Shown piece by piece: positions 27,108 to 36,583 of a stretch of 49,291 bases of DNA; the stretch's first letter is position 1, and each line of letters opens with the position of its first letter. The position numbers were made by a program, and so were the translations under genes. Below the pieces are notes generated by a model. The model had not been told where the DNA came from. It was given only the letters and a program-made list of their open reading frames with translations, and searched no databases. This DNA comes from Enterococcus diestrammenae (GTDB lineage: Bacteria > Bacillota > Bacilli > Lactobacillales > Enterococcaceae): positions 1 through 49,291 of the forward strand of contig NZ_MAEI01000028.1 of assembly GCF_009933255.1 (NCBI RefSeq), in the 5' to 3' direction.

Positions 27108-27267
27108 TCAAAGACTTGGCATACTGATGAAAAGGGCAGAACTCACCGTGTTTAACAGTTTACGGTAGTTTTGCCCTTTGATGCTGGCTAAGTTTTTTTT
27201 GATAACGAAGGGCTAACGTTTTAAACGTCAAGAAGATAAGTGAAGAAGAATCAAAGGAGCAAAGACG

Positions 27268-28317
27268 ATGTATCCAGAAACCAGAAAACAAATAACTGAC
27301 AAGCGGTTACGTGGCGTCTATCCAGGTGTCGTCTATGGTTTTATCAATGGCGCTGGTGAAGAGGTGGTAGCAGAAGGTCTGGCTCAGGTATTAGAACAAG
27401 AAGTCACCATGACGGCGGCTAAACGCTTCGATGTGGCCTCATTAACGAAGGTCATCTGTACGACAACAGTCTTATTGAAATTGTGGGAAGCGGGAATGAT
27501 TGATTGGGATCAGCCCTTGCGACATTATTTGCCAGCTTTTGGTAATGACCAGATTACGATTCGTCATCTGCTAACGCATACTTCTGATATTTGGACTTGG
27601 ATTCCGCAGCGGGATCAGCTGGATAAAAGGGGCTTGCGGGCAGCCTATTTGCAGCTGGAACCAGGAGCAGATCTGGGTCAAAAAGTTGTTTACACGGATG
27701 CTGGGACGATTTTGCTGGGCTTTATGTTGGAGGAAATCTTTGGTGGATTACCGGTAGTTGAGATTTTTCGTCAGGAAGTGTTGCAACCGTTGGGGATGCA
27801 TCATAGTGGCTTTTTACCAACCGCTGAGGAACTAGCAGATGTGGTGCCGACTGCGCTGTTGGCAGATGGCCGCTTGCTAAAAGGTGTGACCCATGATCCC
27901 AAAGCTCGCGTTTTAGAAGAACATGCTGGCAATGCGGGACTGTTTACTGATGTTGGCGATTTGTTGATTTTTAGTCGGATGCTTCTGGCTAAGGGGGCGT
28001 TGCCAGATGGGACGCAGTTTTTAAAACCTGAGACCATCCAAATGTTGTTACAAGACCAAACACCTGATGGGCGAGGCCATCGTAGCTTAGGATGGGATTT
28101 GCGAGCTGGTGGAGCGGCTACTGGTCAGGCGGCGTTATTTCACACCGGCTATACTGGTACTTTTTTGCTGGTGGATGTCGCTAGTGGTGAAGCATTTGTT
28201 TTTCTGAGCAATCGCGTCCACTTGCAAGACCAACGAGAGGCCTATATTGTTCAACGGGATGAAATAATTGCCCAGTATCAAAAAGAACGGGGTGCATTTA
28301 GCGAAAAAGTGCTATAA
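27268..28317 (+). CDS. Serine hydrolase of the class C beta-lactamase family
   Basis: A 349-residue penicillin-binding-protein-like hydrolase. The nucleophile motif SxxK is SLTK (in FDVASLTKVICTTTVLL). The YxN-type motif appears as YTDAG, and the third motif as HTGYTGT near residue 290. No signal peptide or membrane segment is seen, so it is probably cytoplasmic and not a classical PBP; many such esterase-type members have unknown substrates. AAAGGAG precedes the ATG. manA follows 69 bp downstream and may be co-transcribed. Confidence 0.85.
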   Translation: MYPETRKQITDKRLRGVYPGVVYGFINGAGEEVVAEGLAQVLEQEVTMTAAKRFDVASLTKVICTTTVLLKLWEAGMIDWDQPLRHYLPAFGNDQITIRHLLTHTSDIWTWIPQRDQLDKRGLRAAYLQLEPGADLGQKVVYTDAGTILLGFMLEEIFGGLPVVEIFRQEVLQPLGMHHSGFLPTAEELADVVPTALLADGRLLKGVTHDPKARVLEEHAGNAGLFTDVGDLLIFSRMLLAKGALPDGTQFLKPETIQMLLQDQTPDGRGHRSLGWDLRAGGAATGQAALFHTGYTGTFLLVDVASGEAFVFLSNRVHLQDQREAYIVQRDEIIAQYQKERGAFSEKVL

Positions 28318-28386
28318 TGGACTGGATTTGTTTAACGAGAAAAAGTCGTAGTTTGCGGCGTTATTTTGAAAGGGGTTTTTAAGCAC

Positions 28387-29340
28387 ATGGAACCATTATT
28401 TATGAAACCTGTTTTCCAAGAAAAAATCTGGGGAGGCAACAAACTTCATACGGTTTTTAACTTTGATTTGCCTTCTGAAAAAATTGGTGAAGATTGGGCA
28501 ATTTCTGCTCATCCTCATGGGGTCAGTGTCATCGAAAATGGGGAGTTTGCCGGCCAACGCTTGGATGATTTGTGGAAGAATCATCAAGAACTTTTTGGCA
28601 ACCAACCTGAAGCAGTCTTTCCATTGTTAATCAAGATTTTGGACGCGGAAGATGAACTATCGGTACAAGTTCACCCAGACGATGCCTATGGTCAACAACA
28701 TGAAGGAGAACTTGGCAAGACTGAATGCTGGTATATCATCGACGCTGAGCCGGGTGCTGAAATCGTTTATGGCCACAATGCAAAGACCCGAGAAGAGTTG
28801 GCAGCCATGATTGAAGAAGGGCGTTGGGATGATTTGTTGACCCGCGTGCCAGTCAAAAAAGGCGATTTCTTCTACGTGCCATCTGGAACAATCCATGCTA
28901 TCGGCAAAGGGATCATGATTTTGGAAACGCAACAAAGTTCTGATACGACTTACCGCGTGTACGACTATGATCGGCGGGATGATCAAGGCAATCTACGGGA
29001 ATTGCACATCCAACAATCCATCGACGTAACGACAGTTCCTGCTCGCACCCCTGAGCTGAACATCAGTGAAGTCAAACACGGGGCTTCTTCAGTAGTGACT
29101 TATTTACAAACTGACTTCTTCAATGTCTACGAATGGCAAGTGCGGGGGAGTTTGGATTTGAAAGCTGGGGCACCTTACACTTTGATGACTGTGGTTGATG
29201 GGTTTGGTAAATTAGTCATTGACAGTCAAAGCTACGATATGGCAAAAGGGACGAGTTGCATCATTCCTAATGGCATTGCTAACTGGAAAATCGAAGGCAA
29301 TTGCGACATTATTGCTTCAGAACCTGGTATGAAAGCATAA
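28387..29340 (+). CDS. manA: Mannose-6-phosphate isomerase, class I
   Basis: Zinc enzyme interconverting mannose-6-phosphate and fructose-6-phosphate. The 317-residue length fits the short Gram-positive form. Zinc ligands appear in SVQVHPDDAYG (Q and H), in the GKTECWYII block (E) and in YVPSGTIHAIGKG (H). The N-terminal WGG signature is present as EKIWGGNKL. ATG 28387 is preferred over TTG 28366 because the AAAGGGG site lies between them. Confidence 0.95.
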   Translation: MEPLFMKPVFQEKIWGGNKLHTVFNFDLPSEKIGEDWAISAHPHGVSVIENGEFAGQRLDDLWKNHQELFGNQPEAVFPLLIKILDAEDELSVQVHPDDAYGQQHEGELGKTECWYIIDAEPGAEIVYGHNAKTREELAAMIEEGRWDDLLTRVPVKKGDFFYVPSGTIHAIGKGIMILETQQSSDTTYRVYDYDRRDDQGNLRELHIQQSIDVTTVPARTPELNISEVKHGASSVVTYLQTDFFNVYEWQVRGSLDLKAGAPYTLMTVVDGFGKLVIDSQSYDMAKGTSCIIPNGIANWKIEGNCDIIASEPGMKA

Positions 29341-29353
29341 TTTTCTATTATTC

Positions 29354-29410
29354 TAAAAAAACTCGTCTCACCTAGGCTTGCGTAAGCGTTTAGGTGAGAC
29401 GAGTTTTTTA
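29354..29410. terminator. Bidirectional terminator
   Basis: AAAAAACTCGTCTCACCTA pairs with TAGGTGAGACGAGTTTTTT. It serves the convergent manA and MFS genes. Confidence 0.9.
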
Positions 29411-29426
29411 TTGTGTTTAGCCATTC

Positions 29427-30788
29427 TTAGCGAGGATCTTTATGAAATTGTATGGTAACTAGGAGTAAAACTAGTAGTAACAAGACCAATAAGCTGCCTA
29501 ATACGAGTTGTGAGCCGAAAATCGTTCCTTGCTGGAAGTCTGTGGCATGGCGTTGTGCTTGATTGATGACGGTAGCAGCGAGGGCAGTAGCTACTGCACC
29601 GGCAAACTGTTGTAAGGTATTGAAGATGGCATTGCCGTCTGTATACGCAGCTTGTGGCAAGGCACTTAAACCGGTGGTCATCAGATTGCTATAGGAAAGG
29701 CCAATTCCGATCATATAAAAGACATGACCTGCTACAAACCCCAGCAAGACAGGACTGCCGACGAGCCAAAGCAAGCCGAACCAACCGATAGCTGCCAAAA
29801 GCAAGCCACTAATAATCGGCTTTTTGGGGCCGATATGGTCTAACAGACGACCGGAGAGAGGCGCTAAGATGGCGCCTACAGCAGCACCAGGCAACATCAT
29901 TAAACCAGCTGTAAAGGCATCTTTTTTTAAGACGATTTGTACGAAGTTTGGTAAGACAAAACTGATGGCTAATAATAAGCACTGGCAAAGGAGAAAGCCT
30001 AGCAAGAAACGACGATAGGCGGCATTTTTCATGACTTGCAAATGAATCAGGGGATTGCGTGCGCTGACAGACCGCTGATAAAAGAGAATGAAGCCGCCAA
30101 TCCCAACCAGTAGAGCGACGATTCCGGTCAAACTTGTCAGTTGCTCTAAAAATAGTAAGAAGCCACTGAACATCAAAGCGATGCCTAAGAGACTGAACCA
30201 GTCCATGGTGCTAGTTTTGCTGACGGGTAGTGAGGGAATCGCTTTTAGACCGACTACTAAAGCCAGTAAAAGAATCGGAATCAAAAAAAGGAAGATTGCC
30301 TTCCACCCTGTCGTGGAGGTCAGGATGCCACCATATGTCGGGCCAATTGCTGGCGCTATCGAAGTGGTCAAGTTTCCGAGACCAATCATGGCACCCCGTT
30401 TTTCTAAAGGGGAATAGGTCAAGATGATATGAAACATCAACGGTAAGGCAATCCCTGTGCTGATTCCCTGGGCTAAACGGCCAATCAGCAAAAAGGCAAA
30501 ATTCGGTGAACGATAATCAATCACCAAACCAAGGATGAAAAACAGGTTAGCTGTGAGGAATAAATGCCTTAGGGAAATATTTTTTAAGAGATAGGTGGAC
30601 AAAGGGACGATGATGGAAATCACCAGTAGATAAATCGTCGTGACCCATTGCACCCCACTGGTAGAGATTTTAAATTCGGTCATCAAGGTGGGGAAGGTGA
30701 CATTCATGGCGGTTTCAATCAAAACCCCAGCGAAGGCCATGATTCCTGTGGCCAACACAGCCGGGAGAAGTTTTAGTTCTTTGTTCAT
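29427..30788 (-). CDS. MFS drug exporter, DHA2-like
   Basis: A 453-residue multi-pass proton-driven exporter. The N-terminal LIETAMNVTFPTLMTEF and the WVTTIYLLVISIIVPLSTYLL segment are the 'D..IV..ALP' and 'W..t.Y.L' blocks of EmrB/QacA-type transporters. The later RGAMIGLGNLTTSIAPAIGPTYGG is the antiporter motif C region. About 14 helices are expected. ATG 30788 is taken because GGAAGTGG lies just upstream; ATG 30806 is an alternative. It is preceded by an attenuator-like leader. Substrate cannot be read from sequence. Confidence 0.9.
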   Translation of the reverse strand: MNKELKLLPAVLATGIMAFAGVLIETAMNVTFPTLMTEFKISTSGVQWVTTIYLLVISIIVPLSTYLLKNISLRHLFLTANLFFILGLVIDYRSPNFAFLLIGRLAQGISTGIALPLMFHIILTYSPLEKRGAMIGLGNLTTSIAPAIGPTYGGILTSTTGWKAIFLFLIPILLLALVVGLKAIPSLPVSKTSTMDWFSLLGIALMFSGFLLFLEQLTSLTGIVALLVGIGGFILFYQRSVSARNPLIHLQVMKNAAYRRFLLGFLLCQCLLLAISFVLPNFVQIVLKKDAFTAGLMMLPGAAVGAILAPLSGRLLDHIGPKKPIISGLLLAAIGWFGLLWLVGSPVLLGFVAGHVFYMIGIGLSYSNLMTTGLSALPQAAYTDGNAIFNTLQQFAGAVATALAATVINQAQRHATDFQQGTIFGSQLVLGSLLVLLLLVLLLVTIQFHKDPR

Positions 30789-30863
30789 AGTTCCACTTCC
30801 GTTCATAGAAAATTTCGCGTTCAGATAACCAGCCTCAAAGTCAGTAGCAGGAGGTGAAGACGC

Positions 30864-30936
30864 AAAAAAGAGAGGAAGGCTTCTATTTTCATAGAAACCG
30901 CCTCTCTCTCGACACCAACTGCTAAGGCAGCGGTGT
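30864..30936 (-). promoter_or_regulatory. Attenuator-like leader of the MFS gene
   Basis: Two hairpins occur in order on the minus strand. The first is ACACC..CTGC/GCAG..GGTGT (30936-30912). The second is an intrinsic terminator, GAGAGAGG..TTTCTAT paired with ATAGAAG..CCTCTC around GAAA and followed by six T (30908-30864). A 23-codon frame starting at ATG ~30892 (MKIEAFLSFLRLHLLLLTLR...) follows an AGAGAGG site and begins in the terminator loop. Translation of it could open the terminator. This arrangement suits ribosome-mediated induction of a drug exporter. Confidence 0.55.
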
Positions 30937-30958
30937 TATCTGTACGATTACGTTAGCT

Positions 30959-30987
30959 ATTTTAAAAGAATTTTTTGCTGAGGTCAA
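30959..30987 (-). promoter_or_regulatory. Promoter of the MFS gene
   Basis: On the minus strand TTGACC (30987-30982), a 17-bp spacer and TAAAAT (30964-30959). Transcription should start near 30952, giving a ~160-nt leader. Confidence 0.75.
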
Positions 30988-31032
30988 GAAGGACTGTGGA
31001 GATTACGTTTAAATACCTTAAACGTTACTCCT

Positions 31033-32052
31033 TCAATTGGTTTCCTCATTTTCAATGACTGTCTCACGAATGATGAGTTTGTGAGGGACGATGACTTTGA
31101 TTCCGTCTGTCAGTTGATGGTTGATTTGGTCCATCAGTTTTTGCGTGGCCAGTTTTCCTAGGCGAGCCACGTCCACATCGATACTGGTGATATAAGGGTG
31201 GGTCAAGGTAGAAAAGATGGAATTATTGAAACTGATAACGGATAAATCCTCAGGGACGCGGTAGCCATACATCGTAGCAAGTTGCATGATACGCATGGCA
31301 AATAAGTCGTCAATGACCACTAAAGCAGTGGGTTTAATCTTGTGTAAAATCTCTTCAAAATCGATAAAGTCCGTGGGTTCTTCAAATTTTACCGCCGGAT
31401 AAGTGGTTAAACCAGCCATCATCAACGCTTTTTGATAACCAAAATAGCGCTCGAAGTAGAGATTTTCGCGAGTGGTGTTGGTGGCAAATAAAATGCGTTG
31501 ATGCCCCCGCTGAATCAAAAACTCCGTGGCTTGTTTTCCTAATAATTGGTTGTCGTTGTCCACGAAGACAATTTTTTCTTCGTGCATATAGGGTTGCCCA
31601 ATCAAGGTAAACGCTATCTTATTGGCGTATAAATAATCAATCACTGGGTCATGGTTATCAGAGTAGGTCAAAATAAAGCCATCGATTTGTTTTTGCAAGT
31701 GCATCCGTTTGACGTTTTTCAAGAGGGTTTCGAAATTGGGCGCCGAAGCAACAGCCACTGACATTTGAAAAAGACTTGCTTCTTCGTTGATCGCTTCGAT
31801 GGTTTCCAAGTAAAAAGGATTTCCCAGGCGCTCTTTGGAGTTTAACGGGGGCAAGATGACCCCGATAGAGCTCGCTTGTTGTTTACCCAGATTACGGGCA
31901 GCAACATTGGGTACATAACCCAATTCTTCCATCACTTTGCGAACTTTCCGTTTGGTTTCCTCGGAAATACTAGGGTGGTCATTGATTACCCGGGAGACGG
32001 TGGAGGTGGCAACCCCCGCTTTTTTTGCAACATCTTTGACAGTGATACTCAT
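31033..32052 (-). CDS. malR: LacI-family repressor, probable MalR
   Basis: A 339-residue transcriptional regulator. The N-terminal HTH (VKDVAKKAGVATSTVSRVINDHPSISEETKRKV) and hinge (LGYVPNVAARNL) are canonical, followed by a periplasmic-binding-like effector domain. The gene is directly downstream of maltose phosphorylase, which points to maltose control. Its sequence resembles lactic-acid-bacterial MalR. The operator at 34605-34620 is the likely target. Confidence 0.85.
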   Translation of the reverse strand: MSITVKDVAKKAGVATSTVSRVINDHPSISEETKRKVRKVMEELGYVPNVAARNLGKQQASSIGVILPPLNSKERLGNPFYLETIEAINEEASLFQMSVAVASAPNFETLLKNVKRMHLQKQIDGFILTYSDNHDPVIDYLYANKIAFTLIGQPYMHEEKIVFVDNDNQLLGKQATEFLIQRGHQRILFATNTTRENLYFERYFGYQKALMMAGLTTYPAVKFEEPTDFIDFEEILHKIKPTALVVIDDLFAMRIMQLATMYGYRVPEDLSVISFNNSIFSTLTHPYITSIDVDVARLGKLATQKLMDQINHQLTDGIKVIVPHKLIIRETVIENEETN

Positions 32053-32180
32053 GAAAGTTCACCTCTTTTCAAAAAAAGTATGAAAACTTGTATCTAAGGG
32101 GTAGAAAACACCAAGAGATGCAAGCGGATTTCATCAGATTGTTCTTATCATAGCAAAAACTTCTTCCAGATACCACGGGT

Positions 32181-32234
32181 AAAAATAAAAATAACGCAGT
32201 CTTGGATGGTTGCCCAAATTTGGCAAGACTGCGT
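32181..32234 (-). terminator. Terminator of the maltose phosphorylase gene
   Basis: ACGCAGTCTTG / CAAGACTGCGT, 19-nt loop. On the minus strand it is followed by a T-rich run (32193-32181). malR therefore probably needs its own promoter or read-through. Confidence 0.8.
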
Positions 32235-32246
32235 AAACAAAGTGAG

Positions 32247-34517
32247 TTACCGGTTTTGATTAGCGAATTTTAGGGTATCAGTTAAGGTCACTGCTTCATC
32301 ATAAAGCTGCAACTCCAACGCTTCTCCGGTGACTAATTGGAGGGAAACTTCGGCCGGTGTCACTTGAATGAATAACAGCCGTCCGCGGTAATTGATATGG
32401 AAGCTGTAGCCCGACCAAGCTTTTGGTACAAATGGAGCAAAGCGCAACTGGCCATGATCAGTTTTCATTTGGGCGAAACCTTGAACAATCGCCAGCCAAC
32501 TGCCGGTCATGGAAGTAATGTGGAGGCCGTCTTCGGTATCGTTATTGTAATTGTCCAAATCTAAGCGAGCAGTACGTTCGTACATTTCCATCGCCTTTTC
32601 TTCCAGGCCAAGATCTGCTGCCAAAATAGCGTGAATACAAGCAGAAAGGGAAGACTCATGCACGGTCATGGGTTCGTAAAATTCAAAGTTGCGGCGTTTT
32701 TCTTCTTCGGTAAATTCGTGGCTTAGGAAGTAAATCCCTTGCATAACATCCGCTTGTTTGATAAAGCAAGAGCGCAAAATCCGATCCCAAGACCAGTTCT
32801 GGTTTAATGGCAAGTTCGCTGGATCGAGGTCAGTGACCGGCATCAAATCTTTGTCTAAGAAAGTATCGTGTTGCACGAAAATGCCCCGTTCTTCATCTTT
32901 CGGGAAGTACATATGGGCGATGATATCTTGCCATTTGGCTTGTTCCTCTTCGGAAATTGTGACAGCGGTGCTATCTTTGAATTTCTCATAATTTTCTAAG
33001 GTATAACGCAAGACCCAAGTGGCCATGGTGTTGGTATACCAGTTGTTGTTGACGTTGTTTTCATATTCGTTAGGACCAGTGACGCCGTGAATCATGTACT
33101 GGCCTTTCGCTTGGGAAAAATGAACCCGATCCGCCCAGAAGCGGGAAATCGCCGTCAACACTTCCAAGCCTTCTTTTTGAATGTAACTCTCGTCGCCGGT
33201 GTAGTTGGTGTAGTTGTAAATCGCATAAGCAATCGCGGCGTTTCGATGAATCTCTTCAAAAGTGATTTCCCATTCATTGTGGCATTCAATCCCGGTGAAG
33301 GTCACCATAGGATAAAGGGCGCCTTTTAAACCTTGTTTTTGGGCGTTGATATGAGCTTCTGGCAACTGGTTGTGGCGATATTTCAGCAAGTTGCGAGTGA
33401 CTGTTGGATCCGCTAAGGCTAAATACAAGGGCACGCCATAAGCTTCTGTATCCCAATAGGTTGCGCCACCGTATTTTTCGCCGGTAAAGCCTTTTGGTCC
33501 GATGTTCAAGCGCTCATCTTCACCGTAGTAGGTGGAGAAAAGTTGGAAAAGGTTAAAGCGAATGGCTTGTTGGCCAGCTGGATCCCCATCAATCACCACG
33601 TCAGCCAAGGCCCACCGTTGTTTCCAAGCAGCGATTTGTTCTGCTTTTAAAGTATCGTAATCCGCGTTATATGCGGCGTAAAGTTCACTGATTTTCGCCA
33701 GTTGGTCAGCGGATGCGATATCACGACTGGTGACGATGATGACTTTTTTGATGAGTTCGACAGTTTCGCCGGCTTGAGCCTGTAAGGTGAAGGTTTCTGA
33801 CACTTTTAGCGGGGCTTTTTCGTAGCTTGCGCCGCTGATGGTGTGGGTCATAGCTGCTGTCACAGTGAAGCGTTCGATACCAAAATTATTAGGGATTGTG
33901 CGGACGGTTAAGTAGTCGTATTCCTCGGACTGACCTGCGTCGATTTCTTCCCAAAAAAGTTCATCGTAGTTGCTATCTTCATTGGTTACGTGTGAATCCA
34001 AGGCACTCTCGACAATGATTTCTGCTGTGCCAGTGAGGACTTCGGCAGCCATCTTAATCAAGCCTAGTTCTTTTTTGACGATGGAGAGGAAGCGCTGGAA
34101 GCTGAAGCGTACCGTCGCGCCACCAGCTGTCACGGTAAAGCTACGGCTAAGGATCCCTGTTTGCATATCCAATTCTAAATAGAAATCTTGATAGGGAATT
34201 TTGGCTAGGTCAAGGCGTTCTCCGTTAACTGTGATATCCATTGCAATGAAGTTGACGGCGTTAATAACTTTACCGAAATAGTCGGGATAGCCATTTTTCC
34301 ACCAGCCCACACGCGTTTTGTCGGGATACCAAACGCCCGCCAAATAAGTGCCTAGATGATGATCACCAGAGTAACGCTCCTCAAAATTACCTCGCATCCC
34401 CATGTAGCTGTTGCCAATGGATGTCAAGGACTCTTGTAGTCGCCGGTTTTCTTGATCTAGTTTGGTTGTGGTGATTTTCCATGGATCGATGTCGAAAAGG
34501 CGTTGAATATGATTCAT
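32247..34517 (-). CDS. Maltose phosphorylase (GH65)
   Basis: Intracellular glycoside hydrolase family 65 enzyme that phosphorolyses maltose to glucose and beta-glucose-1-phosphate. The 756-residue length is typical. The catalytic acid lies in [20 protein letters not shown] (the E of NEYE). The [42 protein letters not shown] and [11 protein letters not shown] blocks mark the (alpha/alpha)6 core of bacterial maltose phosphorylases. Trehalose or kojibiose phosphorylase activity cannot be excluded from sequence alone. AGGAGG precedes the ATG. It is controlled by the operator at 34605-34620 and is followed by malR. Confidence 0.9.
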   Translation of the reverse strand: MNHIQRLFDIDPWKITTTKLDQENRRLQESLTSIGNSYMGMRGNFEERYSGDHHLGTYLAGVWYPDKTRVGWWKNGYPDYFGKVINAVNFIAMDITVNGERLDLAKIPYQDFYLELDMQTGILSRSFTVTAGGATVRFSFQRFLSIVKKELGLIKMAAEVLTGTAEIIVESALDSHVTNEDSNYDELFWEEIDAGQSEEYDYLTVRTIPNNFGIERFTVTAAMTHTISGASYEKAPLKVSETFTLQAQAGETVELIKKVIIVTSRDIASADQLAKISELYAAYNADYDTLKAEQIAAWKQRWALADVVIDGDPAGQQAIRFNLFQLFSTYYGEDERLNIGPKGFTGEKYGGATYWDTEAYGVPLYLALADPTVTRNLLKYRHNQLPEAHINAQKQGLKGALYPMVTFTGIECHNEWEITFEEIHRNAAIAYAIYNYTNYTGDESYIQKEGLEVLTAISRFWADRVHFSQAKGQYMIHGVTGPNEYENNVNNNWYTNTMATWVLRYTLENYEKFKDSTAVTISEEEQAKWQDIIAHMYFPKDEERGIFVQHDTFLDKDLMPVTDLDPANLPLNQNWSWDRILRSCFIKQADVMQGIYFLSHEFTEEEKRRNFEFYEPMTVHESSLSACIHAILAADLGLEEKAMEMYERTARLDLDNYNNDTEDGLHITSMTGSWLAIVQGFAQMKTDHGQLRFAPFVPKAWSGYSFHINYRGRLLFIQVTPAEVSLQLVTGEALELQLYDEAVTLTDTLKFANQNR

Positions 34518-34597
34518 AGTGAATACCTCCTGATTTTTAGGCGTTTTGGTAGTGTTCAGGCAAACCGACTGTGCGGTAAACCGTTTTCGTCATCTCC

Positions 34598-34627
34598 ATA
34601 ATAAACGCAATCGATTGCGTAAGTCAA
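34598..34627 (-). promoter_or_regulatory. Maltose phosphorylase promoter with MalR-type operator
   Basis: On the minus strand TTGACT (34627-34622), an 18-bp spacer and TATTAT (34603-34598). The spacer contains the 16-bp perfect palindrome ACGCAATCGATTGCGT (34605-34620), with the central CG typical of LacI-family operators. A weaker cre-like stretch GTAAACCGTTTTCG lies at 34576-34589. Confidence 0.8.
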
Positions 34628-34785
34628 GTTAATTGTTGCAGAAAATCTGAGCGGATGCAAAAAACAAGTGGAAGAAACTGATAAGACAGAGTATTTAGAT
34701 GATTTTTTATCGATTAATAATCAGGATAGTACAAATGATTCTGAGACTTCAGATATAAGAACTTAAAAAATCACTGACACATCTG

Positions 34786-34810
34786 GAACCGATTGCGTTG
34801 ATGCTACAAT
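34786..34810 (+). promoter_or_regulatory. Promoter of the endonuclease gene with operator half-site
   Basis: TG-C-TACAAT (extended -10, 34805-34810) with CGATTGCGT (34790-34798) in the spacer region. The half-site equals one arm of the maltose phosphorylase operator, so MalR may control both divergent genes. Confidence 0.5.
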
Positions 34811-34878
34811 TTTTGTGCAAAAAGGCGGCTTCTGGTAAGATGAGTGAAGGTAAAGAGTTGAGAGAAGAGGATGACGCG

Positions 34879-35727
34879 ATGAAAATTTTGACGTTAAACA
34901 CCTATAGCTGGGTGGAAAATATCGGGGAGCAACAAATTCATGATTTGGCCGCCAAGATTGCTGAGGAAGATTATGATTTGGTGGCTTTGCAGGAAGCCAA
35001 CCAAACCTTTGGTGCCTATCAAGCGGTGTTAGACGGCTTCTTTTGCCCACCCACTACCGATCAGGAGATCAAAGCAGATAATTTTGCCCTGAGACTGGTG
35101 GAAGCCTTGCAAGTAAAAGACGTGGAGTATTACTGGACATGGGCTTTCACCCATGTCAGCTACGGTCGTTTTGAAGAAGGAGTCGCTCTTTTGAGTAAAC
35201 AACCGCTGATTGCTGAAGACCATAGTGTGGCACCAGTGGCAGCCTCAGACCCCGTGAAGGACAATGTTCGCCGGATCCTATTGGGATTGACCGAGGCGGA
35301 TGGTCAACTGGTAAAATTAGTCAGCGCCCATTACAATTGGTGGGATCGCGGTTTTATTGACGAATGGCAAAAGACGGAAGCGCTACTTCAGGCTAGCAAT
35401 CAAGGCCATACCAAGGCCCCTCTGATTTTGTGTGGGGATTTCAATCAACCAGCCGAGACAGCGGGGTATCAATTGATTGCCGATTCGGCATTAAACCTGG
35501 TAGATGCCTACCAGATTGCTGAAACCCATCGAGGAGGTACGGCGACGGTTCCTGGTGCCATTAATGGTTGGAATGATAGTGATACGCCAAAGCGAATCGA
35601 CTATATCTGGTTGGACCCAACTTTCAAAGTCAGTGAATATGCTGTAACCTTTGATGGCAAAAACGGGCCAGTGGTAAGTGATCATTTTGGAATCACAGTG
35701 CTAGCCGAATTAGCGGAATCTAAGTAA
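34879..35727 (+). CDS. Endonuclease/exonuclease/phosphatase-family protein
   Basis: A 282-residue EEP-fold protein. Metal and catalytic residues are visible in MKILTLNTYSW (N), LVALQEANQ (E), LVSAHYNWWD (H), ILCGDFNQP (D and N) and GPVVSDHFGITV (D-H). ATG 34879 begins the conserved first strand; ATG 34798 lacks support. No signal peptide is present, so it is probably cytoplasmic. Substrate could be nucleic acid, sugar phosphate or another phosphodiester. Its position opposite maltose phosphorylase, with a shared operator half-site, hints at a sugar-related role. Confidence 0.8.
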   Translation: MKILTLNTYSWVENIGEQQIHDLAAKIAEEDYDLVALQEANQTFGAYQAVLDGFFCPPTTDQEIKADNFALRLVEALQVKDVEYYWTWAFTHVSYGRFEEGVALLSKQPLIAEDHSVAPVAASDPVKDNVRRILLGLTEADGQLVKLVSAHYNWWDRGFIDEWQKTEALLQASNQGHTKAPLILCGDFNQPAETAGYQLIADSALNLVDAYQIAETHRGGTATVPGAINGWNDSDTPKRIDYIWLDPTFKVSEYAVTFDGKNGPVVSDHFGITVLAELAESK

Positions 35728-35776
35728 CAAACAGGAGCAACCTGAAGGATAAACTTCAGATTGCTCCTGTTTGTTT
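35728..35776 (+). terminator. Intrinsic terminator
   Basis: AACAGGAGCAA-c-CTGAAG pairs with CTTCAG-a-TTGCTCCTGTT, followed by TGTTT. Confidence 0.85.
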
Positions 35777-35836
35777 ACGTCTCATGTATCGTACATGTTT
35801 GATTCAGAGGTCCAAGCGAAAAATTTTGTCACGACC
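35775..35836 (+). repeat. Dispersed repeat, copy A
   Basis: Shares about 75% identity by eye with 48367-48427. Shared blocks in order: TTACGTCTCA, TAT-GTA, ATGTT-GATTC-GAGG-C-AA and TTTTGTCAC. It lies after a gene end. Confidence 0.6.
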
Positions 35837-35845
35837 TAATTTTTA

Positions 35846-36583
35846 TTAGTGAGTTGGACTAGTTACCCCTTGCTGTGTCTGATCGGCAATCCTTTCATAA
35901 CTAGGTAAGTCCGTTAGCTTGTCGGCACCGTATTTTTTGGCCAAGGCTGTTTTTAACAGGCGGTAAGCCAGGATTTCGTTACGGGCGAGGATTGGTCCAT
36001 GGAAGTATGATCCGAAGACGTTTTTGTAGATGACCCCTTCTGAGCCGTCTTCATTGTTATTGCCATGCCCTTGTTGGACTTTGCCAAGGGGGCGTTCACC
36101 AGCTCCTAAGAAGGTGCGACCATTATGATTTTCAAACCCGTAGTAAGTTTCGTCAAATTCTTCATTGTGAATCACGATATCGCCGATGTAGCGATTGTTG
36201 TCTTGGCTTAACGTGTAGTGATCCAAGGCGCCAATACCGGCGATTTTTTCGCCACCGGCTCCCATATAGTAATGGCCCAGCAGTTGGTAACCGCCACAGA
36301 TGGCTAGCATCACGCCGTCATTTTCGATATAGCGAGTGATGTCGGCTTTCTTGTCTTGGATATCTTCTGAGACGATCAATTGTTCAAAATCTTGGCCACC
36401 ACCGAAAAAGACCAAGTCGTATTTTTCTGGAATAAACGCTTCGTGAATGCTGACGATTTCAGTGGTGAGGTCGATGCCCATTTTTTTGGCTAAGTATTTG
36501 AGCATCAACAAGTTGCCGTTGTCGCCGTACGTGTTTAAGAGATTGCCGTAAAGATGGGCCAAATGCATCGTATAGTTAGCCAC
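35846..36583 (-). CDS. gatD: Lipid II isoglutaminyl synthase, glutaminase subunit
   Basis: Class I glutamine amidotransferase of 245 residues that supplies ammonia to MurT for amidation of D-Glu in lipid II. The nucleophile lies in [14 protein letters not shown] (the C). [12 protein letters not shown] and [10 protein letters not shown] (by sense, [11 protein letters not shown]) are conserved blocks of GatD. It starts inside the murT 3' end (8-bp overlap), so the two subunits are translationally coupled. The chain is cytoplasmic. Confidence 0.93.
   Translation of the reverse strand: MANYTMHLAHLYGNLLNTYGDNGNLLMLKYLAKKMGIDLTTEIVSIHEAFIPEKYDLVFFGGGQDFEQLIVSEDIQDKKADITRYIENDGVMLAICGGYQLLGHYYMGAGGEKIAGIGALDHYTLSQDNNRYIGDIVIHNEEFDETYYGFENHNGRTFLGAGERPLGKVQQGHGNNNEDGSEGVIYKNVFGSYFHGPILARNEILAYRLLKTALAKKYGADKLTDLPSYERIADQTQQGVTSPTH

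Noticed and set aside
30864..30936. T-box or known riboswitch upstream of the MFS gene
   Set aside because: No T-box sequence or recognised aptamer core; a leader-peptide attenuator fits better.
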